Source: Kazachstania africana CBS 2517 (lineage: Eukaryota > Ascomycota > Saccharomycetes > Saccharomycetales > Saccharomycetaceae). Taken from it: 64,000 nt of DNA. Below the pieces are notes generated by a model. It searched no databases. It was not told the origin of the DNA and worked only from the letters and a program-made list of their open reading frames with translations. Position numbers and translations under genes: made by a program. Location of the stretch: positions 1,693,400 to 1,757,399 of the forward strand of contig NC_018940.1 of the NCBI RefSeq assembly GCF_000304475.1, given 5' to 3'. Positions 10,301 through 17,646 of this stretch are shown piece by piece. Positions within the stretch are counted from its first letter, which is position 1. Each line of letters opens with the position of its first letter.

Positions 10301-11149
10301 AGGGAGCAACTGCTTTAGCATTTGATTATAAACTTGTTCTTGAGCTTGGAAAACGGTATCATCGATAGTTTTGGATGATTTTACAGAACTTTTCAACCAT
10401 GAGTAATAATAATGGAAGTAATGATGAATAGTAGGAGCCAAATTGATCTGTTTTCCATTTTCATTGAATGTAAAAACATTTTTTTGATTTATCCTTCCTA
10501 TAGCATTAGCTAAGAATTTATCCACACTCAATCTCAAGGTTGAGATTGAACTGACCAAATTTAGTGAAGCATCAAGATAACTTCTCCTTATTTCAAAAGT
10601 CCTATTTGCCTCCTCTCGTAAATATGAAGGCTCCAAAGTTTTGCTTGAAGTGGTGGCGCTATGTAACTGAGTTAGCATTGAATCATATTTTGCCTGATAA
10701 TATTCAAAATTCTTTCTTCTGGTTCTATAGGGTCTAATAGCCGTAGTAAGCAAATTCAGCAAACCATCTGAATATTTATTATCATCTGGATTAATAATTG
10801 AACAGATTCTCTTGATGAACTCAGAGTATGCAAAGTCAAAATCATATATTATTCTTGAAGCAAAAGATTGGTTAGCTACAAAACCATTATTTAATAATTT
10901 TGGAGGAGGCAGCATGGTTTCTATAAGAACTTCTAATGACCTGTAGAAGTCAGAATAGGAAGGTTTGAACTTTTGTTCAACGTAGCTATTAGTCGTATCC
11001 ATCCAGTCTTCTAGAAGTTCGACTTTAGTATGATAGTAGTTCACATAGGCTCTAAACGAGGGTGTATCAATGGAAGCCTCATTGAAGGCCACCGACAGTA
11101 ATTGTAATCTAGGATGTTTATCGTTGTTTGATTTTAGCATCTGTGACAT
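7391..11149 (-). CDS. LAM1: Lam1/Sip3 family sterol-transfer protein of ER-plasma membrane contact sites
   Basis: The product has 1252 residues. Domains in order are an N-terminal BAR-like helical region (about 1-290), a PH domain (about 310-420, with SGWLYMRTT and WVRRWCFL), a StART-like VASt domain (about 770-960, with FEIASKGLMHIIYGD and WYWTEERD), then two or more hydrophobic segments near 1050-1130 that anchor it in the ER, and a short coiled coil. Family members move sterols between plasma membrane and ER at contact sites. S. cerevisiae has two close relatives, Lam1/Ysp1 (YHR155W) and Sip3 (YNL257C). The neighbour LIN1 points to the YHR155W copy, but this species may carry only one, so the split is not certain. 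Confidence 0.88.
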   Translation of the reverse strand: MSQMLKSNNDKHPRLQLLSVAFNEASIDTPSFRAYVNYYHTKVELLEDWMDTTNSYVEQKFKPSYSDFYRSLEVLIETMLPPPKLLNNGFVANQSFASRIIYDFDFAYSEFIKRICSIINPDDNKYSDGLLNLLTTAIRPYRTRRKNFEYYQAKYDSMLTQLHSATTSSKTLEPSYLREEANRTFEIRRSYLDASLNLVSSISTLRLSVDKFLANAIGRINQKNVFTFNENGKQINLAPTIHHYFHYYYSWLKSSVKSSKTIDDTVFQAQEQVYNQMLKQLLPSTDENQYLLKNIDSILSSTDCLVGTYPQKSGWLYMRTTVGSSDREIWVRRWCFLNDMIFGMFALSPSKTYVEETDKFGIGLINVRYFPDISRRFCFQLEIDNGKGKELIIVTLQAESVTELREWVHIMLQSKLKFNGLIKDEKDKANYNYANKRYSPQFYEFASSATTSMDQKLTSFDRNSSSLIECLRSVLAPDQVRDIIDERTFLFKIVTSPISTKLTPLAMLSGSFRYKNRKYYDGIQANIWGLNIWNQNGGISINDKEAAFLKQHLNNPLIIPDKYPKNYLNDLKIQNMQFKTIFESINYDASSKYTNCIDELLLFKISTVWTANEAQMFPSITYVTRSYLYLYMSVSGFLHFSRRKFDDFISIENDPTTPHLIKMHTHHNYHIKIYTYFEDSEAVARKMQYLVELNASHGNKSTGEILDKFNEIDDAFKQKSEKEELINDPATNKLIKAEYELGKTFWNINSTSKELVDRCKNIRQHYTKTYIQRFEIASKGLMHIIYGDTSNVFPNSYFLAARNANFNTNWYWTEERDSNGIIQLVRKIDCKMSKTDNFLFENSDKVCTSQRIIKMVENTYYEVDQDPILIKIPFCRPLKVSSKYVITELFDAENSTNSELKLSTNGSELYANYKIEFVGGNNESFIEDLIKRCVVRFSQIEHSKVKSSIDYYLDRIGKHGKVVKAIKLCGLLGVLAGDGVIQNNENLNDKESLDNFKWEGIPDTSSERSANERASVRSEAEKEKVKKTDLQSVSDGNVLCVKYTFALLIRVIMKLTVFRLINFILISFRIVMMGFTFIGTLLSQVNKTLLLGLILSIFYNIFVSARSGISYWSVRKADNFFKDIMSDKNSQKVERALYIKDIDLLTDYLVSPDDDEVLKNFNNDLTSNENKYRESRRELALKRNDLLVELKILQNMEKELVQGDYKSFLIKETENCKKAQLHYEHIWEQDKQLQSYCERCSTELQRLVPGLL

Positions 11150-12432
11150 GTCTGCAATTTTTGTTCAAGAAGTTCAATGCGTGTCTCTTTTTCCAGGATC
11201 AATTTTTCAATATAATTCAATTAAGTACTAGCAGTTGAAATAGTTCTCAGAAGGGCTCCTCCTTTTGATATATGCTTCTTAGCACAAATGGATTTGCAGT
11301 ATAATTGAGGTTCCATATCGATGCCCTTCCCTCGATATTATTAAATATAGGGGAACAAATGGCCATGGGATAATCATCGACCCTGAAGAAAAACTTTACT
11401 GGCAAAAAAAATTGATGTAGATCTTCGGACTTTTGTTCAACCCTAAGTCACATGATATAGGGCTGAAAATGCAATTTTATTCCTGGGGTTTGGCGGCTAT
11501 TTGATAGCAACGATGCAGCAGAGAGATGAAGTTGAATGAAAGCTTTAAATGGCCATGAAACATATGCTACATACTTCCCAGTTTATCTTATAGGGATGCG
11601 CTTCATGGTTAGAACAATTCTGTTTTGAGAAACGGTTCTTGATGCAATATGTGATTCCAGCCAGCTCTTAAAATACAATGTTGAACCCGTACCAGATACC
11701 TCTCTCAGGATGCTAATAAAGAAGTAATACATTACGGAGCTGTCGCACTGGCTGAGCATAGCTGCCACCAATTTGTCTCTTCTTAAGTCCTGAAAAGTGG
11801 TGGATATTTGGGATAGAGCGTATCTTTTTCACGCCAAGTTAAAGAAAGAAGCAGATCAAGAAACTGTGAATGAAGATAGTTGAGAGACAAATCTGCCAGC
11901 AACTCGGTAGTAGGCCTGGTCGAGTAACTTGCGCTAGCAGCTATACTATATATAAAGTGTTCTGAAATAATTCGTTTTCTTGGGAGAAACAGTCGAAAAC
12001 TAAATCACAATATTAGTGACCAAAAGGCTAGCTTCAAAGCATGCTGGCTTTCTTTAGAAGATGAAGCCATTTTGCAAAGACGTAAAATTAACTCGCCTGT
12101 ATACCGCTTTTAAACCTATTTCTCTCTTAGAATGAACATTTGGCTGGCTAGCTTTGAATTGATACAGCAAAGAATGTATATATAAGGCTTTGGCCGCCAT
12201 AATTCACGCCAACTTCTACGTTTCCAAGTCAAAATGCAAATCGATGATCCTGATAAGCAAGCTTCAAATAACCTGAGCTTTCTTATGCTGTATAGTGACA
12301 GCAATGTAAAGCATCGCCTACTATCAATATCACAAGATAGTTTAAAGATTTAATAAAATCGGCCAAAAAAAAAGCAAAATAAGGTCATCTTCAAATATCT
12401 CGACAGCTTGATCTAAAAGAAAGAATATCAAC
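11150..12432. other. Long LAM1-ATP11 divergent intergenic region
   Basis: This is 1283 bases between divergent genes, long for such a compact genome. There are TATA-like stretches near 11945-11955 and 12176-12182, and a perfect AACCCTAA Tbf1-type site at 11439-11446. Reading frames are short, on alternating strands, and unlike known proteins. In S. cerevisiae RFA2, EMW1 and DAL82 lie between SKP2 and ATP11. The stretch may be where genes were lost, but I see no recognisable relic. Confidence 0.6.
11439..11446 (+). promoter_or_regulatory. Tbf1-type site AACCCTAA upstream of LAM1
   Basis: A perfect AACCCTAA lies 290 bp upstream of the LAM1 ATG. It matches the Tbf1 core sequence. Motif evidence only. 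Confidence 0.45.
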
Positions 12433-13398
12433 ATGCCCTCTAGTTTTGCTACTGGAGTGATGCTGCTAAGGGGAAACCTCCGTGTAACTTTACCCATTTC
12501 GAGCTTTTTAGGCCATAGAATAGTGATACGGAGAAATTATTCCAGCTTAGATCCTAATGTCCTGGAAGCAAAGTACAAAGAAAAGCTATTAGCCAGGGCT
12601 AAGAAGGAAGGATTGGAAACAATTGATCAGTTGAAGGAACATCTAAAGGAAGAAATTCAGGAAAAGAAGAAAAAACTAAATGAGATCGATGCTTTTAAGC
12701 AATTGGATAGAATAAATCGAATAGATAAGATTAAAGTTAATTCATTAGCATTTAACAGCCATGAAACAACTTTACAATCCAATGTAAATCTTTCTAAAGC
12801 TTTCAAGACACTAGATTCCTATTTAAAAGTTGAAAAGGCTAAGAAGTTGTCGAAACAAGAAATTGAATACCTATGGAGAGCTCAATGGTCAAAGAAAAGT
12901 ATGTCAGTTTCTGCAGTCATACCAGCAGAAATATTTGATAGGATGATAAATAATGTAAACGAAGATAGGTCGTTTATATTACCAGTCTTCAGAAACTCTT
13001 CTGTTGGAGAAAGTGGTCCAAAAAAGGAAAAAGTAGAGATGCACTATGTACAGTGGGCTTTTGCTGGACCAAATACAGTCCATTGCCTGGTAACTCCCCT
13101 GGCTGAGTACAAATTACATGAAGAGTTTGCCAGACCTCATTTAATAATCGAATTTTTCACCGACTTGAGCAAAGATAAAGACATTGTGCTGATGAAAGGT
13201 ACGATAGAGTCCGGCAGTAATATATCTGTTAATGATGCACAGTTCCTCATACTTAATATTCAAAGATTTTATGGCGCAATGGGTTCTCAATCGAAAATTG
13301 CAAAGAGGAGATTGGAACTACGGAGAGCTTTTACAAAAGGTTCAAAGGACTTTACTGTGGATGAGTTAATTGCCTTGTCACAGTCTATGAAGAGTTAG
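12433..13398 (+). CDS. ATP11: Atp11, mitochondrial chaperone for F1-ATPase beta subunit
   Basis: The product has 321 residues, against 318 in S. cerevisiae. The first ~35 residues are basic and hydrophobic, ending near RIVIRRNYSS, a typical matrix presequence. A charged coiled coil follows (KYKEKLLARAKKEGL onward), then the Atp11 domain with the conserved blocks EIEYLWRAQW and HYVQWAFAGPNTVHC. Atp11 binds free F1 beta subunits and stops them from aggregating before they join alpha subunits. It lies tandem with PHA2, as YNL315C and YNL316C do in S. cerevisiae. The ATG at 12433 gives the presequence and is the natural start. Confidence 0.95.
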   Translation: MPSSFATGVMLLRGNLRVTLPISSFLGHRIVIRRNYSSLDPNVLEAKYKEKLLARAKKEGLETIDQLKEHLKEEIQEKKKKLNEIDAFKQLDRINRIDKIKVNSLAFNSHETTLQSNVNLSKAFKTLDSYLKVEKAKKLSKQEIEYLWRAQWSKKSMSVSAVIPAEIFDRMINNVNEDRSFILPVFRNSSVGESGPKKEKVEMHYVQWAFAGPNTVHCLVTPLAEYKLHEEFARPHLIIEFFTDLSKDKDIVLMKGTIESGSNISVNDAQFLILNIQRFYGAMGSQSKIAKRRLELRRAFTKGSKDFTVDELIALSQSMKS

Positions 13399-13424
13399 AC
13401 TTTTATATGCTTCAATAATACATA

Positions 13425-13433
13425 ATGAGTCAT
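13425..13433 (+). promoter_or_regulatory. Perfect Gcn4 palindrome ATGAGTCAT upstream of PHA2
   Basis: The 9-bp element is the ideal Gcn4 half-site palindrome. It starts 27 bp after the ATP11 stop and ends 169 bp before the PHA2 ATG. Gcn4 induces amino acid biosynthesis genes on starvation, which fits PHA2 in phenylalanine synthesis. Confidence 0.75.
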
Positions 13434-13601
13434 CCTCTTGTACCTATTTTAAACTCACAGTACATAGTATTTGATCAGGAATTATAGATATATAATTTTG
13501 ATGAAAATTTCGGCGATCATTATAACAGATCTCTCGAAAGCAGAAGGTTGCTATTTCAACTGAAAGAGCAGACTTACCTCTGAAACCATACTTTCTAGGC
13601 A

Positions 13602-14588
13602 ATGCCAATGACCTCAACAAAGACTAAGGTACTCTTCCTAGGCCCTGTGGGTACTTATTCTCATCAAGCGGCCTTACAGCAATTCGGTGACTCAGACGAT
13701 ATTGAGTATATTCCTGCTCAATCTATCCCACAATGTTTCGATGATCTAGAAGGCGCTAAAGACATCACATATTCTGTTGTTCCATTAGAAAACTCTACTA
13801 ATGGTCAGGTCGTATTCTCATATGACTTGTTAAGAGATAGAATGCTTGATGAAAAATGCCAAAAGAAACAAAATCAAATTATTTCATCGTTGGAAGTCAT
13901 TGGCGAGCAATACGTTTCTATTGCCCATTGTTTAATAAGTCCAGTTGATATTTCTGGACCTAAAAATCTGGCCAATTATAAGCAGGTCAGGATACATACG
14001 CATCCTCAAGTATGGGGTCAGGTTGCTCGATATTTAAAGGAATTGAGAAAAAACTTTTCATCCACGAAATTTGAACTTATTGACTGTACATCTACGTCAG
14101 ATGCTGTGTCACAGGCTCAACAAACCCAGTTGAAAAATATAAGTGATCAAGACGTTTTGAATGTAGCAATAGCAAGTGAAGCAGCAGTACACATATATAA
14201 GGCATACATCGTTGATCATTCGATTAATGACGTAACTGGTAACACTACAAGATTTTTAGTGCTACAAAGAAGAGGTACAGTTGAACTATTCAATACAGAA
14301 AAAATGAAAGTAAGTCTCTTAACCTTCACTACAGAGCAAGATTGCCCCGGTTCATTGGTTGACGTTTTGACAATTCTAAAAAATTTCTCAATAAATATGT
14401 GCTCTATTAGTTCAAGACCATTTAATAACAAGACAAGTACCAGAAAATGGCAATATATCTTTTATATTGAATATGATTTTGATGGAAGTAGAGACATTTG
14501 GGATTCTTTCTACGAGCAAATAAATTTGAAATGTATGGAATGGTGTCTATGGGGCACCTTTCCTAGAAATGATAGATACTATAAATAA
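13602..14588 (+). CDS. PHA2: Prephenate dehydratase (phenylalanine biosynthesis)
   Basis: The product has 328 residues, against 334 in S. cerevisiae. It converts prephenate to phenylpyruvate, the last committed step to phenylalanine. The N-terminal catalytic part begins with the family motif VLFLGPVGTYSHQAA; the catalytic Thr-Arg-Phe motif is at about residues 216-218 within NTTRFLVLQRR. A C-terminal ACT domain follows (DCPGSLVDVLTIL, then the SSRP motif), the usual site of feedback control by phenylalanine. A second ATG two codons in is an equal candidate start. A Gcn4 palindrome sits in the short promoter. Position between ATP11 and HXT14 matches YNL316C, with PFS2 (YNL317W) missing here. 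Confidence 0.95.
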   Translation: MPMTSTKTKVLFLGPVGTYSHQAALQQFGDSDDIEYIPAQSIPQCFDDLEGAKDITYSVVPLENSTNGQVVFSYDLLRDRMLDEKCQKKQNQIISSLEVIGEQYVSIAHCLISPVDISGPKNLANYKQVRIHTHPQVWGQVARYLKELRKNFSSTKFELIDCTSTSDAVSQAQQTQLKNISDQDVLNVAIASEAAVHIYKAYIVDHSINDVTGNTTRFLVLQRRGTVELFNTEKMKVSLLTFTTEQDCPGSLVDVLTILKNFSINMCSISSRPFNNKTSTRKWQYIFYIEYDFDGSRDIWDSFYEQINLKCMEWCLWGTFPRNDRYYK

Positions 14589-14792
14589 CTAAGCAAGTTT
14601 ATGTAAAAGTAAGTTTCCCTCCTTTGAAGCTCTTTACTTTAAATGACGGTAAATCTGATAATAGCGTCACAAAAATACATGTATTTGTGACTGAAAAATC
14701 AGAATTCTAATGGAATAAATAAAGTTATCGAGTTGAAGCCACCATTTCAGTTACTAGTGCAAGCTTGATAGCCAACTTGGACCGCCTTGATA

Positions 14793-16478
14793 ATGAGCTC
14801 AGTTGATTCATCAAATCAAGAGCATAAGTATAATGATACGAAAAATTTGGGTGAACTTAATGGAGATAATCAAATAAAAGAGGTGGTACCACATGAACAG
14901 GGACAATTGGATGAAGAAAATTTATTCCATATCTTAGATCTCGATGCAGATCAGGTAGGTGAAGCAGATTTAGGACAAATTATACAACATTCACCTGGTC
15001 TATCAGACACATACAATATCAATTCAGAGCAAGAACAGAAAAAGCCAACCTTGTTAATTCCTGCATTAATATGTTTGGTCATTTCATTTGGTGGCTTTAT
15101 TTTTGGTTGGGACGTTGGTACTATAGGCGGAGTGGTAAACATGGAGGAATTTAGAGAAACCTTTGGAACTAGATATGACATCTTGACTGATAGGAAATAT
15201 TTACCTACCTTACAGTTAGGGCTGATGATATCCATTGTTAACATAGGGGCAATGTTTGGTGGCTTGTTATTGCCCAAACTTGGAGTTTCAAGAGGAAGAA
15301 AATTGGGTATTTTAATTTCGACAATGATATATATGGCGGGAATATTGGCCCAACTTATTAACTGCGATGCTTGGTTTCAGTTTTTTGTAGGAAGGGCAAT
15401 CTGTGGAATGGGCATAGGTTCTTTAACTGTGTTAGTACCTATGTTTATTTCCGAAATTGCACCTTTACAAATCAGAGGCTCGATGGTTGCTTTATATCAA
15501 TTGATGATTACCTTTGGCATTCTAGTAGGAAATCTTACAAATTATGCAGTAATCAGAAACGTTAAGTACAATGGTGATGAATGGAAGATCCCAATAGGAC
15601 TCGGTATATTATGGGCATCAATTCTTCTTTTAGGTCTCAATATGGTTCCAGAATCTGCCCCATTTCTAATAATAAAAAGGGCTGATATTGAAGGTGCCAA
15701 AGAATCATTTGCCAAGATGAACAACATATCTCCTAATGCACACATGGTAGCTGAATTTGTTGAACAAATGTCTACAGAGGCCTTCAAAAACAACGAGTTA
15801 TTGAAGCAAAAGAAAGAAATACCCTTTGAGTTCATTAACGGTAAACCTAGGCTAGGGTTACGACTACTTATAGGTATAATGATAATGGTGTTCCAGCAAC
15901 TATCAGGTATAAATTATTTTTTCTATTATAGCACTTCATTATTTGCTAATATTGGAATTCAAGATTCTTACATAACCTCTTTGATTTTATCAACTGTAAA
16001 CTTTTTTACTACATTTGGGGGGATTATACTAGTTGAGAGATGGGGACGAAAGATGTGTTTACTGGTGGGCTCTGTAGGAATGTTTTTCTGCATGATAATA
16101 TATGCCAGTGTTGGCAGTTTCGTTTCCAGTAACATTAAAAGCGGTGTCATCATGATTGTTGTGACCTGCATTTATATCATGTTTTTTGCAGCTACAACAG
16201 GCCCTGTTTCATTTGTCCTGGTATCAGAGTTATTTCCAATGAGAACTAAGGCTATTTCGATGGCGATTTGTAATTCTATGAATTGGATGGTAAACTTTGT
16301 TATCTCCATGTTTACACCTGCAATAACATCAAAAATTGGATTCAAATATGGCTATGTCTTTGCTGGATGCTTATTGGCTTCAATTGTGTTTGTGATAACT
16401 CTTGTTCCTGAGACTAAAAACAAGAATGAGCAAGAAATAGATAAAATCTACGAAAGAGTGACAAACTCGAACAAATAA
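14793..16478 (+). CDS. HXT14: Hxt14-type sugar transporter (major facilitator superfamily)
   Basis: The product has 561 residues. About 80 polar, acidic cytosolic residues precede twelve membrane spans, beginning near LLIPALICLVISFGGFIFGWD. Sugar-porter features seen are GWDVGTIGG in span 1, SRGRKLGIL between spans 2 and 3, QQLSGINYFFYYST in span 7, ERWGRKMCL between spans 8 and 9, and VPETKN at the end. The usual PESPRYL motif after span 6 reads PESAPFLI, and the terminal PETKG has lost its Gly, both unusual for a hexose transporter. S. cerevisiae Hxt14 is a divergent member with a poorly defined substrate. Synteny (PHA2 left, YNL320W right) matches YNL318C. The ATG at 14793 is the first in frame. 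Confidence 0.88.
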   Translation: MSSVDSSNQEHKYNDTKNLGELNGDNQIKEVVPHEQGQLDEENLFHILDLDADQVGEADLGQIIQHSPGLSDTYNINSEQEQKKPTLLIPALICLVISFGGFIFGWDVGTIGGVVNMEEFRETFGTRYDILTDRKYLPTLQLGLMISIVNIGAMFGGLLLPKLGVSRGRKLGILISTMIYMAGILAQLINCDAWFQFFVGRAICGMGIGSLTVLVPMFISEIAPLQIRGSMVALYQLMITFGILVGNLTNYAVIRNVKYNGDEWKIPIGLGILWASILLLGLNMVPESAPFLIIKRADIEGAKESFAKMNNISPNAHMVAEFVEQMSTEAFKNNELLKQKKEIPFEFINGKPRLGLRLLIGIMIMVFQQLSGINYFFYYSTSLFANIGIQDSYITSLILSTVNFFTTFGGIILVERWGRKMCLLVGSVGMFFCMIIYASVGSFVSSNIKSGVIMIVVTCIYIMFFAATTGPVSFVLVSELFPMRTKAISMAICNSMNWMVNFVISMFTPAITSKIGFKYGYVFAGCLLASIVFVITLVPETKNKNEQEIDKIYERVTNSNK

Positions 16479-16600
16479 AAGAGGACTCTCAGGGATATGA
16501 CAAATTTAAAATCGTCGATTTATCAATAATATATAATGAGTATCATTACTAATGTCTTGATCTGACTAGGGGCGTATATATAGTTCAAAAATCAAAATCT

Positions 16601-17458
16601 TCATATAAACCCATGGCTGCTCAAAAATTCCTCTATGATAGCCCAATAGCCATCTTGGAGAATTGTATCATTATGATGACCCAATGGGAATTCAAAGATA
16701 CGCTTATCCTTGCTTGGACATATTTCAAATAATTTTTTCATATGATGAGGAGGTACAATTTCATCTTTCAGGCCTCGTAGAAATAGTATCGAAATAGTTT
16801 CTGGAATCCCTTTGATCTCTTGCTCTGAGTTCCATATTTCATGGCACATGAAGGCCAACCTCTTTAAAATTGGAAACATATATGGGATAACTTTGCGGAT
16901 ACTTAAAAAGGTATTTTCAAGAATGACACCATCAACTAAATTACCAAATTTCGATGCAATGTAAATAGCATTGGCTCCACCCAGTGAACGGCCATACAGA
17001 ACCAACTTTCTTTTTTTATGGAAATCATTTGTTGAAAGGTAAGACAGAACTCTATCAGCATCTCTTTTCAGTCCTGCCTCGCTGGGACTACCTTCAGAAT
17101 GACCATATCCTCTGTATGAATAAATAAAGACACTTGTGCCTAGCTGCTTGTAGAATAACTCGATGACTGGTATAAAATAGCCGATGTTTCCTGCGTTAGG
17201 GCATAATATCAACACTGTGGATGTAGAGTTTTTGTTCTGAAGGTCGTATGCTTCAATTTGTACACCGTCTTTTGAAGCCAATACGACACGTTCATAAGGA
17301 AGTCCTCTGGAAGCTGGTGTATCCACATATTTTCTAGCTCCTTGGGCCCAAGATGGGTAAACTAGTCTGTTCTGAAAAATGTACAGCGCGCCAAAAGAAA
17401 CAGTTGTCAATGCAAACACACCACCTGTGAACCATTTCATATATCTGAGTAGTTGCAT
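16601..17458 (-). CDS. Bem46/ABHD13-type alpha/beta hydrolase (YNL320W orthologue)
   Basis: The product has 285 residues, against 284 for S. cerevisiae YNL320W. One N-terminal hydrophobic segment (about residues 8-28) should anchor it in a membrane. The hydrolase fold follows, with oxyanion-type motif SYRGYGHSEG, nucleophile elbow GRSLGG with Ser158, acid Asp232 in GLKDEIVPP, and His261/262 in LGHHND, so the catalytic triad is complete. The physiological substrate is not known in any yeast; fission yeast Bem46 relates to polarity. It lies tail to tail with HXT14 and tandem with VNX1, matching YNL318-YNL320-YNL321. Confidence 0.9.
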   Translation of the reverse strand: MQLLRYMKWFTGGVFALTTVSFGALYIFQNRLVYPSWAQGARKYVDTPASRGLPYERVVLASKDGVQIEAYDLQNKNSTSTVLILCPNAGNIGYFIPVIELFYKQLGTSVFIYSYRGYGHSEGSPSEAGLKRDADRVLSYLSTNDFHKKRKLVLYGRSLGGANAIYIASKFGNLVDGVILENTFLSIRKVIPYMFPILKRLAFMCHEIWNSEQEIKGIPETISILFLRGLKDEIVPPHHMKKLFEICPSKDKRIFEFPLGHHNDTILQDGYWAIIEEFLSSHGFI

Positions 17459-17646
17459 TCTTTAAAAAGAAGGACTCTCACTTTTATAGTTGAGCTCCTT
17501 TGGGAATACTTATTCTTCTCTGTGAAATTTATTAAAATCGAATTATTTTATTTTGTTCGAAAATGAATAATGCTTTGAAAAATGCCTGATATGTACAAAA
17601 TGTTATAAATTATATATAGAAAAGATGTGAAAATGCTCTATGCTAC

